Part shown: positions 30,125 to 37,454 of the stretch, in pieces
How positions within the stretch are numbered: position 1 is the first letter of the stretch
How the letters are laid out: the number at the start of each line of letters is the position of its first letter
Assembly (NCBI GenBank): GCA_018268515.1
Contig: JAFDWK010000050.1
Span: 45,404 to 82,857 of the forward strand
Source: Actinomycetota bacterium
GTDB lineage: Bacteria > Actinomycetota > Actinomycetes > Actinomycetales > Microbacteriaceae
Direction: 5' to 3'
DNA: 37,454 nt
The notes under the pieces: generated by a model
Databases searched by the model: none
What the model was told of the DNA's origin: nothing
The model's input: only the letters and a program-made list of their open reading frames with translations
Program-made: the position numbers and the translations under genes

Positions 30125-30161
30125 TTGCACGAACATCCCTATGTGCTATTGTTAAGACATA
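30125..30161 (+). promoter_or_regulatory. Promoter and candidate operator of the iol operon
   Basis: TTGCAC (30125-30130) and TATTGT (30147-30152) form -35 and -10 elements with a 16-bp spacer. The inverted repeat TATGT (30140-30144) and ACATA (30157-30161), 12 nt apart, brackets the -10 and is a plausible GntR-family site. The stretch is much richer in A and T than its surroundings. Confidence 0.65.
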
Positions 30162-30204
30162 CAGGCGTCGCAAGGGACGCCACTTGAGAGAGGTGCGCAC
30201 ACGC

Positions 30205-31161
30205 ATGACAAGGATGCAGGATGCACCCGAGATCGTCGCTCTGGGGCGCCTCGGCGTCGACCTCTACCCGCTGCAGAGCGGAGTCGGCATCGAAGACGTG
30301 ACCAGCTTCGGCAAGTACCTCGGTGGAAGTGCAGCCAACGTCACGGTTGCCGCCGCACGGCATGGCCGGCACTCGGCCCTCATCTCGCGGGTCGGAGACG
30401 ACCCGTTCGGTCGATATCTGCTCCGCGAGCTGGACGACCTCGGAGTCGACCGGTCCCGAGTGACCGTGGATCCGCTGCTGAAGACGCCGCTCACGTTCTG
30501 CGAGATCTTCCCTCCCGATGACTTCCCGCTCTACTTCTATCGCGACCCCAAAGCGCCGGACCTCAACATCGATGCCGACCAGCTCGATCTGGACGCGGTG
30601 CGCGCCACTCCGCTGCTCTGGCTGACGGCCACAGGGCTGAGCCAGGAGCCGAGCCGCAGCGCCCACCTCGCCGCCCTGGAGGCGCGGGCCCGCGCCCGGC
30701 ACACGGTGCTCGACCTCGACTACCGACCGATCTTCTGGAACGATCCGGCCGCGGCGTCGGCTCAGATCGGTGCCGTGCTCGACCGGGTGACCGTGGCCGT
30801 GGGCAACCGCGAGGAGTGCGAGATCGCAGTGGGCGAGACAGATCCGCACCGCGCCGCCGACGCACTCCTGGCCCATGGCGTCGAGATCGCGATCGTGAAG
30901 CAGGGCCCTCGAGGAGTGCTCGCGAAGACGCGCGAAGAATCCGTCGAGGTGCCGCCACTCATCATCGACGTCGTCAATGGCCTGGGGGCAGGCGACGCCT
31001 TCGGCGGGGCACTGTGCCACGGCCTGCTCAGCGGGTGGCCGCTGGAGCGGATCATCCGCTTCGCGAACGCGGCGGGAGCAATCGTCGCTTCCCGCCTGGA
31101 ATGCTCCACGGCCATGCCGAACACGGCCGAGGTCGACGCGGTGATCGCGAAGGGTGACTGA
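30205..31161 (+). CDS. iolC: 5-dehydro-2-deoxygluconokinase
   Basis: The 318-residue PfkB-family kinase phosphorylates 5-dehydro-2-deoxygluconate in myo-inositol degradation. It shows the N-terminal PfkB box G-G-S-A-A-N-V-T-V-A-A-A-R-H-G near 44-58 and the C-terminal box V-N-G-L-G-A-G-D-A-F-G-G-A near 255-267, with the catalytic Asp in G-A-G-D. G-R-L-G-V-D-L-Y-P-L is typical of IolC. ATG 30205 has AGAGAGG upstream; an alternative ATG at 30214 would remove three residues. It is the first gene of the iol operon, 8 nt or less from the next. Confidence 0.92.
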   Translation: MTRMQDAPEIVALGRLGVDLYPLQSGVGIEDVTSFGKYLGGSAANVTVAAARHGRHSALISRVGDDPFGRYLLRELDDLGVDRSRVTVDPLLKTPLTFCEIFPPDDFPLYFYRDPKAPDLNIDADQLDLDAVRATPLLWLTATGLSQEPSRSAHLAALEARARARHTVLDLDYRPIFWNDPAAASAQIGAVLDRVTVAVGNREECEIAVGETDPHRAADALLAHGVEIAIVKQGPRGVLAKTREESVEVPPLIIDVVNGLGAGDAFGGALCHGLLSGWPLERIIRFANAAGAIVASRLECSTAMPNTAEVDAVIAKGD

Positions 31162-31162
31162 C

Positions 31163-32059
31163 ATGGGCGTGCTGACGGCCTCCGATTTCGACCGCTTGCG
31201 AGAGATCCGCTCGCGCCATCCCCACCTGATCCATGACGCACTGCGCGCGCGCACTCGGCGCGAGATCCTCGGCGACGATGACCGGATGTTCATCGTCGCC
31301 GCCGATCATCCCGCCCGGGGCGCGCTCGGCGTCGGCGCAGATGCGACGGCCATGGCCGACCGTTACGACCTGCTCGATCGCCTCGCCACCGCGCTCTCCC
31401 GGCCTGGCGTCGACGGCGTGCTCGGCACGCCCGACATCATCGATGACCTCGCCGCGCTGGGACTCCTCGACGGCAAGGTCGTCGTCGGCTCAATGAACCG
31501 CGGCGGGCTGCGCGCGGCCTCGTTCGAGATGGATGACCGTTTCACCGCCTACGACGTGCAGAGCCTGGTGGATTCTCGACTCGACTTCGCCAAGACACTG
31601 ATGCGCATCAACCTCGACGACGAAGGCACCTCGGCCACGCTGGAGGCGACGGCGCATGCCGTCACCCAGGCCGCAGCCGCCCGCCTGCCGATCATGCTCG
31701 AGCCCTTCCTGAGCGTCTGGAGCGACGGACACATCGTCAATGACCTCACCCCGGACGGGGTGATCCGCTCGATCGCCATCGCCGCGGGCCTTGGCGGCAA
31801 CAGCGCCTACACCTGGATGAAGCTGCCCGTCGTGGCTGAGATGGATCGAGTCATGGCGGCGACCACGATGCCCACGGTGCTGCTCGGCGGCGATTCCGGC
31901 GCGGATCCCGATGAGACGTTCGCCGCCTGGGAAGACGCTCTGTCGCTGCCGGGCGTGCGCGGTCTCACGGCCGGCCGTGCCCTGCTCTACCCGCCCGACG
32001 GCGATGTCGCGGCAGCCGTCGACATCGCCGCACGACTCGTCCACCCCACGCTGATCTGA
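31163..32059 (+). CDS. Cgl0159-type (beta/alpha)8 aldolase-like protein of the inositol operon
   Basis: The 298-residue protein resembles the actinobacterial Cgl0159 family, related to deoxyribose-phosphate aldolase-type barrels. Blocks include D-R-M-F-I-V-A-A-D-H-P-A-R-G-A-L near 37-52, L-M-R-I-N-L-D-D-E near 144-152, L-P-I-M-L-E-P-F near 174-181, W-M-K-L-P-V near 217-222 and L-L-G-G-D-S-G near 238-244. In this context it should replace IolJ and split 6-phospho-5-dehydro-2-deoxygluconate into dihydroxyacetone phosphate and malonate semialdehyde; this role is inferred. ATG 31163 is preferred (AAGGG 8 nt before it) over a GTG at 31154 that overlaps iolC. Confidence 0.85.
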   Translation: MGVLTASDFDRLREIRSRHPHLIHDALRARTRREILGDDDRMFIVAADHPARGALGVGADATAMADRYDLLDRLATALSRPGVDGVLGTPDIIDDLAALGLLDGKVVVGSMNRGGLRAASFEMDDRFTAYDVQSLVDSRLDFAKTLMRINLDDEGTSATLEATAHAVTQAAAARLPIMLEPFLSVWSDGHIVNDLTPDGVIRSIAIAAGLGGNSAYTWMKLPVVAEMDRVMAATTMPTVLLGGDSGADPDETFAAWEDALSLPGVRGLTAGRALLYPPDGDVAAAVDIAARLVHPTLI

Positions 32060-32069
32060 GGAGCCCACC

Positions 32070-33599
32070 ATGACCACCGAGACGAACATGCCGCTGCCGC
32101 AGATCGGCCATTGGATCAACGGCGCACCGCGGTCGTCGACGAGCGGGCGCACAGCCGATGTCTTCAATCCGGCGACCGGTGTCGTCGTCGGTCATGTCGC
32201 GCTCGCGGACGAGGCCGAGATCGCCGAGGCGATCGCCACCGCCGAGGCCGCACAGCGCGCCTGGGGTCGCACCTCGATCGCCAAGCGCCAGACGGTGATG
32301 TTCGCGTTCCGGGAATTGCTGAACGCCCGCAAGGGCGAGTTGGCCGAGATCGTGACCCGCGAGCACGGCAAGGTCCTCTCGGACGCGATGGGTGAGATCC
32401 TGCGTGGACAGGAGGTCGTCGAGCTTGCCACCGGCTTCCCCCACCTGATCAAGGGCGCCTTCTCAGAGAACGCCTCCACCGGCATCGACGTCTACTCGAT
32501 CAAGCAGCCGCTCGGCATCGTCGGCATCATCAGTCCCTTCAACTTCCCGGTCATGGTGCCGATGTGGTTCTTCCCCATCGCCATCGCCGCGGGCAACGCG
32601 GTCATCCTCAAGCCGAGCGAGAAGGATCCGTCCGCGGCGCTCTGGATGGCCGCGCTGTGGCGCGAGGCCGGCCTTCCGGACGGCATCTTCACGGTGCTGC
32701 AGGGCGACAAGCTCGCCGTCGATGGCCTGCTGACGAGCCCTGCGGTGCAGTCGATCTCCTTCGTCGGTTCGACGCCCATCGCGCAGTACATCTATGAGAC
32801 CGCATCGCGAAACGGCAAGCGCGTGCAGGCTCTCGGCGGTGCCAAGAACCACATGCTGGTGCTCCCGGATGCGGACCTCGACCTGGTCGCCGATCAGGCG
32901 ATCAACGCCGGCTACGGCGCAGCGGGAGAGCGGTGCATGGCGATATCCGTCCTGATCGCGGTCGAGCCGGTTGCGGACCGTCTCATCGAGAAGATCACCG
33001 AGCGGATCTCGCGCCTGCGCGTGGGCGACGGCGCGGGGGGCCCAGATGGGGAACCCGACCTCGGCCCGCTGATCAGCAGCGCACACCGCGACAAGGTGTC
33101 CGGCTATGTCGATCTGGCCGCCGCCGACGGGGCCCGCATCGTGGTCGACGGGCGCAACGTGGTCGTGGACGGACATGAGGACGGATTCTTCTTCGGACCG
33201 ACCCTCATCGACGAGCTCCCGTTGACTTCGAGGGCGTACCGCGAGGAGATCTTCGGCCCCGTGCTGTCGATCGTGCGCGTGACGACGTTCCAAGAGGGTG
33301 TCGACCTGATCAATTCGGGCGAGTTCGGCAACGGCACCGCGATCTTCACCAACGACGGGGGCGCCGCCCGGCGGTTCCAGACCGAGGTGCAGGTCGGCAT
33401 GATCGGCATCAACGTGCCGATCCCCGTCCCGGTCGCATACCACTCCTTCGGCGGCTGGAAGGCCTCGCTGTTCGGAGATGCCAAGGCGTATGGTGTGCAC
33501 GGGTTCGAGTTCTTCACGCGGGAGAAGGCTGTCACCAGCCGATGGCTTGATCCCGCCACGCACGAAGGCATCAACCTCGGCTTCCCACAGAACCACTGA
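32070..33599 (+). CDS. iolA: CoA-acylating (methyl)malonate-semialdehyde dehydrogenase
   Basis: The 509-residue aldehyde dehydrogenase converts malonate semialdehyde to acetyl-CoA with NAD and CoA. Visible are W-I-N-G near the N-terminus, P-F-N-F-P-V-M-V-P-M-W near 152-162, K-P-S-E-K-D-P near 182, F-V-G-S-T-P-I-A-Q-Y-I-Y near 230-241 and the catalytic Cys in G-Y-G-A-A-G-E-R-C-M-A near 285-291. The M-W-x-x-P-I block and R-C-M-A pattern separate this family from ordinary aldehyde dehydrogenases. GAGGAGCC (32059-32066) serves as ribosome-binding site. It lies 10 nt after the aldolase gene. Confidence 0.94.
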   Translation: MTTETNMPLPQIGHWINGAPRSSTSGRTADVFNPATGVVVGHVALADEAEIAEAIATAEAAQRAWGRTSIAKRQTVMFAFRELLNARKGELAEIVTREHGKVLSDAMGEILRGQEVVELATGFPHLIKGAFSENASTGIDVYSIKQPLGIVGIISPFNFPVMVPMWFFPIAIAAGNAVILKPSEKDPSAALWMAALWREAGLPDGIFTVLQGDKLAVDGLLTSPAVQSISFVGSTPIAQYIYETASRNGKRVQALGGAKNHMLVLPDADLDLVADQAINAGYGAAGERCMAISVLIAVEPVADRLIEKITERISRLRVGDGAGGPDGEPDLGPLISSAHRDKVSGYVDLAAADGARIVVDGRNVVVDGHEDGFFFGPTLIDELPLTSRAYREEIFGPVLSIVRVTTFQEGVDLINSGEFGNGTAIFTNDGGAARRFQTEVQVGMIGINVPIPVPVAYHSFGGWKASLFGDAKAYGVHGFEFFTREKAVTSRWLDPATHEGINLGFPQNH

Positions 33600-33605
33600 G
33601 GCACC

Positions 33606-34532
33606 ATGCGCGAACAGACCTGGTTCCATCGCCGCGGCGCACTGACCGGCAGCGGTTGGGAGAGCGTCGTCGACGGGAGCCTCGACGGCTGGCAGCACAC
33701 GGGTCTGCGCATCGGCGTCCTGAACGATGGCGATGTGCTGACGCTGCCCGACGCCGCCGAGGAACGCATCATCGTGCCGCTCGCCGGCCGGTTCACGGTC
33801 GACGTCGTCGAACAGGGCGCGACGACGTCGGAGGTCGAGCTGACCGGACGCGCATCCGTCTTCGACGGCCCGAGCGATGTGCTCTATCTCGCGTCTTCCG
33901 CCTCAGCCTCGGTGCGCGGGGCCGGCCGATTCGCCGTGGCGTCCTCGCCGACGGCACAGAGCCGTCCAACCCGATACATCGCGGCGAGCGAGACACCGAT
34001 CGAACTGCGCGGAGCCGGATCCGCAAGCCGTCAGGTGCACAACTTCGGCACACCGCAGGCCCTCGATGCCGCGCGGCTGATCGTGTGCGAGGTGATCACC
34101 CCTGCCGGCAACTGGTCGTCCTATCCGCCGCACAAGCACGATGAGCATGTGCCGGGTCAGGAGTCCCGACTCGAGGAGATCTACTACTTCGAGGCCGCGC
34201 GATCGGATCGTTCCACACGCGGCGGCGATGCCGCATTCGGCCTGTTCAGCGCGTATTCCTCGCCGGTGGGCGACATCGAGATCGATGCGATGGTGCACAC
34301 CGGCGATATTGCGCTGGTGCCGTTCGGCTACCACGGCCCTGCCGTCGCCGCCCCCGGATACGACCTGTACTACCTGAACGTGATGGCGGGGCCCGACGCA
34401 GAACGCGCGTGGCTGATCACGGACGACCCGGCGCATGCCTGGGTACGCGAATCATGGCCGTCGCAGACGATCGACGCGCGGCTGCCGCTCTCCGCCATGG
34501 CGGGAGACCACGACCACGGAGAGACACGATGA
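33606..34532 (+). CDS. iolB: 5-deoxy-glucuronate isomerase
   Basis: The 308-residue protein has the two-cupin fold of IolB, which isomerises 5-deoxyglucuronate to 5-dehydro-2-deoxygluconate. The metal-binding cupin motif is P-P-H-K-H-D-E-H near 178-185 followed by L-E-E-I-Y-Y-F near 195-201. The second half has the H-G-P and Y-Y-L-N-V-M-A-G-P blocks characteristic of the family. Length is typical. It begins 6 nt after iolA and overlaps iolD by 4 nt (ATGA). Confidence 0.93.
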   Translation: MREQTWFHRRGALTGSGWESVVDGSLDGWQHTGLRIGVLNDGDVLTLPDAAEERIIVPLAGRFTVDVVEQGATTSEVELTGRASVFDGPSDVLYLASSASASVRGAGRFAVASSPTAQSRPTRYIAASETPIELRGAGSASRQVHNFGTPQALDAARLIVCEVITPAGNWSSYPPHKHDEHVPGQESRLEEIYYFEAARSDRSTRGGDAAFGLFSAYSSPVGDIEIDAMVHTGDIALVPFGYHGPAVAAPGYDLYYLNVMAGPDAERAWLITDDPAHAWVRESWPSQTIDARLPLSAMAGDHDHGETR

Positions 34533-36445
34533 GCACGACCAAGAGAATGTCGGTGAGCCAGGCGCTCGTGGAGTTCCTGGCGAATCAGTGGACGGTCGAC
34601 GGGGATCGGCGCGAACGGACGATCCCCGGAGTCTTCGGCATCTTCGGACACGGCAACGTCGCCGGCATCGGGCAGGCGCTGCGTCAGCTGGACGCGGAGC
34701 GGCCGGGGCTGATGGCCTACCACCAGGCCCGCAACGAGCAGGCGATGGTGCACCAGTCGGTGGGCTACGCCCGCATGCACCGGCGCCGTGCCACCTTCGC
34801 ATCGGCCGCATCGGTCGGCCCCGGCGCCACCAATATGCTCACCGGTGCCGCCCTCGCAACGACGAACCGCCTGCCCGCGCTGCTGCTGCCGAGCGACACC
34901 TTCGCCACACGGGTCGCCGACCCCGTGCTGCAGCAGCTCGAGCAGCCCTGGGACACCGGACTGAGCGTCAACGACGCCTTCCGGCCGCTCTCGCGCTTCT
35001 TCGACCGCGTGCAGCGTCCGGAGCAACTGTTCTCCATCGCGCTGAACGCGATGCGGGTGCTCCTCGACCCCGCGGAGACCGGCGCCGTCACGATCGCGCT
35101 GCCGGAAGACGTGCAGGCCGAGAGCGTCGATGTGCCGTTGGCGTTCCTCGCCGAACGGGAGTGGCACGTGCGCCGCCCGGGACCCGAGCAGGGTGCGCTC
35201 GAGCGTGCCGTGCGGGCGATCCGCGCCGCGAAGCGCCCGTTCATCGTCGCCGGTGGCGGCGTGATCTACGCCGGCGCCGAGGAACAGCTGCGCGCGTTCG
35301 TCGAAGCGACCGGGATCCCCGTCGGCACCACGCAGGCCGGCGGCGGAAGCCTTCATTGGGACCATCCTCAGTACCTCGGCGGCGTAGGAGCGACCGGCAC
35401 CACTGCGGCGAACCGCCTGGCTGCCGACGCGGACGTCGTGATCGGCATCGGCACCCGCTACAGCGACTTCACGACCGGATCCCGGACGGCGTTCCAGCAC
35501 CCCGGTGTGGAGTTCGTGAACATCAATGTGGCCGCGTTCGACGCCTACAAGCACGGCACCCAACTGCCGGTCATCGCCGATGCCCGCGAGACGCTGGTCG
35601 CGCTCACCGCAGCGCTGCCCGGGCCCGTCGTCGATGAGGCCTACGCCACCCGCATCACACACGAGAAGGCCGACTGGGACGCCAGTGTCGACGCAGCGTT
35701 CACCCCGTCGGGTCTGGCCCTACCCGGGCAGACCGAGATCATCGGCGCCGTGCAGGCGGCGACGGATCCGGAAGACGTCATCGTGCAGGCGGCAGGATCC
35801 CTGCCCGGCGATCTGCACAAGCTGTGGCGCGTGCGCGATGCGCTGGGCTATCACGTCGAGTACGCCTTCTCGTGCATGGGTTACGAGATCGCCGGCGGCC
35901 TCGGCGTCAAGCGAGGTGCACTCGCCGATGACTCCGGCCGCGATGTCGTGATCATGGTGGGCGATGGCTCGTATCTGATGCTCAGCTCGGAGCTCGCCAC
36001 CATCGTGGCCGAGGGCATCAAGGTCATCATCGTGATCGTGCAGAACCACGGTTACGCCTCGATCGGGCATCTCTCCGAGACCGTGGGATCGGAGCGGTTC
36101 GGTACCCGGTACCGGATGCAGGACGACCCGACGCAGACCCTGCCGGTCGACCTGGCGATGAACGCCCGCAGTTACGGCCTCGACGTGGTCGAGATCGCCG
36201 CGACCGGATCGGCCATCGCCGACCTGTCCGCGGCGATGACCACGGCGAAGGCCTCGCCGCGCTCGACGGTGATCCACATCGAGAGCGACCCGCTGCTGTA
36301 CTCGCCGAGCGGCGAAGGGTGGTGGGACGTGCCGATACCGGCCGAGGCGACTCTGCCCTCGACCCGTCGGGCACGCCGCGAGTACGAGGCCCAACGCGCC
36401 GCGCAGCGGCCATTGCTCGGTAAAGAAGGCGCAGGAGACAAGTGA
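34529..36445 (+). CDS. iolD: 3D-(3,5/4)-trihydroxycyclohexane-1,2-dione acylhydrolase
   Basis: The 638-residue thiamine-diphosphate enzyme opens the inositol ring. It has R-M-S-V-S-Q-A-L-V-E-F-L-A-N-Q near the N-terminus, the catalytic Glu region in A-R-N-E-Q-A-M-V-H near 69-77 and the ThDP-binding signature G-D-G-S-Y-L-M-L-S-S-E-L followed by I-V-Q-N-H-G near 476-505. The C-terminus has the family W-W-D-V-P block. ATG 34529 overlaps the iolB stop, so an upstream in-frame extension within iolB was rejected. It overlaps iolE by 4 nt (GTGA). Confidence 0.95.
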   Translation: MSTTKRMSVSQALVEFLANQWTVDGDRRERTIPGVFGIFGHGNVAGIGQALRQLDAERPGLMAYHQARNEQAMVHQSVGYARMHRRRATFASAASVGPGATNMLTGAALATTNRLPALLLPSDTFATRVADPVLQQLEQPWDTGLSVNDAFRPLSRFFDRVQRPEQLFSIALNAMRVLLDPAETGAVTIALPEDVQAESVDVPLAFLAEREWHVRRPGPEQGALERAVRAIRAAKRPFIVAGGGVIYAGAEEQLRAFVEATGIPVGTTQAGGGSLHWDHPQYLGGVGATGTTAANRLAADADVVIGIGTRYSDFTTGSRTAFQHPGVEFVNINVAAFDAYKHGTQLPVIADARETLVALTAALPGPVVDEAYATRITHEKADWDASVDAAFTPSGLALPGQTEIIGAVQAATDPEDVIVQAAGSLPGDLHKLWRVRDALGYHVEYAFSCMGYEIAGGLGVKRGALADDSGRDVVIMVGDGSYLMLSSELATIVAEGIKVIIVIVQNHGYASIGHLSETVGSERFGTRYRMQDDPTQTLPVDLAMNARSYGLDVVEIAATGSAIADLSAAMTTAKASPRSTVIHIESDPLLYSPSGEGWWDVPIPAEATLPSTRRARREYEAQRAAQRPLLGKEGAGDK

Positions 36446-37359
36446 AGGCGACAGTTGCGGGCGCTCCGGTCAGCTTCGGCGTTTTCGAGCTCACTCCGGA
36501 GGGGTCGGAGACGATCCGTCCCGACGACATGCTGGCGACCCTCGCCGCATCGGACTACAAGGGTGTGGATCTGGGCCCCGCCGGATTCTTCGGTCGGGGT
36601 GCCCAGCTGCGCTCACGACTGCGCAGCCACGGGCTCGAACTCGCCGGCGGCTGGGTGCAACTGCCGTTCTCGGACGATGAGGCCTTCGAGGCGTCGCTGC
36701 CCGAGCTGCGCGATGCCCTGCGCGCATTCTCGGAGGCGGCCGGCGACGGCCCGCAGCGGCTGCCCCTGCCCACCCTGGCCGATAGCGGATCCGCCACGCG
36801 CCAGGGTGCCCCGGGGCGCGGCGCCGAGGTCGACCCGCTCGCCGATGCAGCGTGGGGCCGGTTGCTCAAGAACACCGAGCGCGCGGCGGCCCTCGTGCGG
36901 GCGGCCGGGTTCGAACCGACCTTCCACCACCACGCCGGAACGTTCGTGGAGTCGCCGGCCGAGATCGACCGCTTCCTCGCGAACGTCGACGTGAACCTCA
37001 CCCTGGACACCGGTCACCTGTTCATCGCCGGTGGCGACCCGCTCGACGCCGTGCATCGCTGGGGTGACCGGATCAACCACCTGCACCTGAAGGACGTGAA
37101 CCTCGCCGAACTCAACCGGGTGCTCACCGCCGGCGGCGGTATGCGCGAGGTCTGGTCATCGGGATCCTTCGTCGCGTTCGGGGAGGGCGACATCGACCTC
37201 ACCGCTGTGATGGATGCCGTCGAGACCCGCGGCTTCGACGGCTGGATCGTCGTCGAACAAGACGTGCTCAACGGCCCCGACGTGTCGATCGACACCTTCC
37301 GCGCCGCCCGTGGCGCCGACCAGGTCCGCAATCGCGAGGCGCTGCGCCCCTGGGCGTGA
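36442..37359 (+). CDS. iolE: Inosose dehydratase-like sugar phosphate isomerase/epimerase
   Basis: The 305-residue TIM-barrel protein of the AP endonuclease 2 superfamily dehydrates scyllo-inosose in the pathway. It shows P-V-S-F-G-V-F-E-L near 7-15, the metal-ligand motifs F-H-H-H-A-G-T-F near 161-168, L-D-T-G-H-L near 189-194, H-L-K-D-V-N near 216-221 and E-Q-D near 272. The opening differs somewhat from the usual IolE (N-W-x-N-D-D), so a related inositol isomerase (IolH/IolI type) is a minor alternative. GTG 36442 overlaps the iolD stop. Confidence 0.88.
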   Translation: MKATVAGAPVSFGVFELTPEGSETIRPDDMLATLAASDYKGVDLGPAGFFGRGAQLRSRLRSHGLELAGGWVQLPFSDDEAFEASLPELRDALRAFSEAAGDGPQRLPLPTLADSGSATRQGAPGRGAEVDPLADAAWGRLLKNTERAAALVRAAGFEPTFHHHAGTFVESPAEIDRFLANVDVNLTLDTGHLFIAGGDPLDAVHRWGDRINHLHLKDVNLAELNRVLTAGGGMREVWSSGSFVAFGEGDIDLTAVMDAVETRGFDGWIVVEQDVLNGPDVSIDTFRAARGADQVRNREALRPWA

Positions 37360-37403
37360 ACCGCCCTTCTCCCCGATTCACCTCGTACCCCAAGGACCCT
37401 CCT

Positions 37404-37454
37404 ATGTCACACGCTCCTCTTCGCTTTGGTCTGATATGTGCTGAGTTTTGTCAA
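37404..37454 (+). CDS. Start of an iolG-like oxidoreductase gene, apparently interrupted
   Basis: AAGGACC (37392-37398) and the ATG at 37404 begin M-S-H-A-P-L-R-F-G-L-I, the normal opening of an inositol 2-dehydrogenase with its Rossmann strand. The expected G-A-G-x-I-G is replaced by C-A-E-F-C-Q. From about 37436 the DNA becomes AT-rich (7 of the last 19 bases are G or C) and reads like foreign sequence starting TGTGCTGAG. The gene is cut by the window edge, so whether it is intact cannot be seen. Confidence 0.5.
   Translation, partial: MSHAPLRFGLICAEFCQ

Noticed and set aside
34409-34529. N-terminal extension of iolD
   Set aside because: It lies wholly within iolB in another frame. ATG 34529 overlaps the iolB stop in the usual ATGA fashion and matches the family start.

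Overview
The window is high-GC DNA (roughly 70 percent) with GTG starts, many leaderless-type promoters and actinobacterial families (DUF3073, TipA-like MerR, Cgl0159-type aldolase, GntR-controlled iol operon). It looks like a chromosomal piece of a Microbacteriaceae member, most likely Microbacterium or a close relative. The genus is an inference. I see no tRNA, rRNA, CRISPR array or phage gene.

Layout. 1-6.9 kb: the 3' part of a secreted serine hydrolase, a YaeQ-family gene, a large RND efflux transporter on the minus strand, a dimethylargininase and an overlapping pair of CrcB/Fluc fluoride channel genes. 7.2-9.65 kb: a multi-pass membrane protein and a flavin amine oxidase whose FAD-binding segments are in circularly permuted order, converging on a palindrome flanked by two minisatellites. 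9.9-13.5 kb: a TipA-like MerR regulator with a textbook 19-bp-spacer promoter, divergent from glycogen phosphorylase. 13.5-17.2 kb: an autoregulated-looking DUF4097-PadR operon, a universal stress protein, DUF3073 and a MOSC protein. 17.3-23.5 kb: a LacI regulator divergent from two sugar ABC permeases, a binding lipoprotein and a GH35 beta-galactosidase; this is a galactoside uptake and hydrolysis unit without its own ATPase. 23.5-29.2 kb: an MFS transporter, purF, purM, and three small conserved or hypothetical genes. 29.3-37.45 kb: a GntR regulator divergent from the inositol catabolic operon iolC-aldolase-iolA-iolB-iolD-iolE and the start of an iolG-like gene that breaks off into AT-rich sequence at the window edge.

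The strongest unusual signals are: the permuted amine oxidase; three long intergenic palindromes of similar architecture and different sequence, one with both arms extended into tandem arrays; about eight-fold excess of the hexamer GGATCC, which drops about three-fold in the inositol region; repeated exact -10-to-start spacing implying leaderless mRNAs; and very clear operators for MerR, PadR and LacI regulators.
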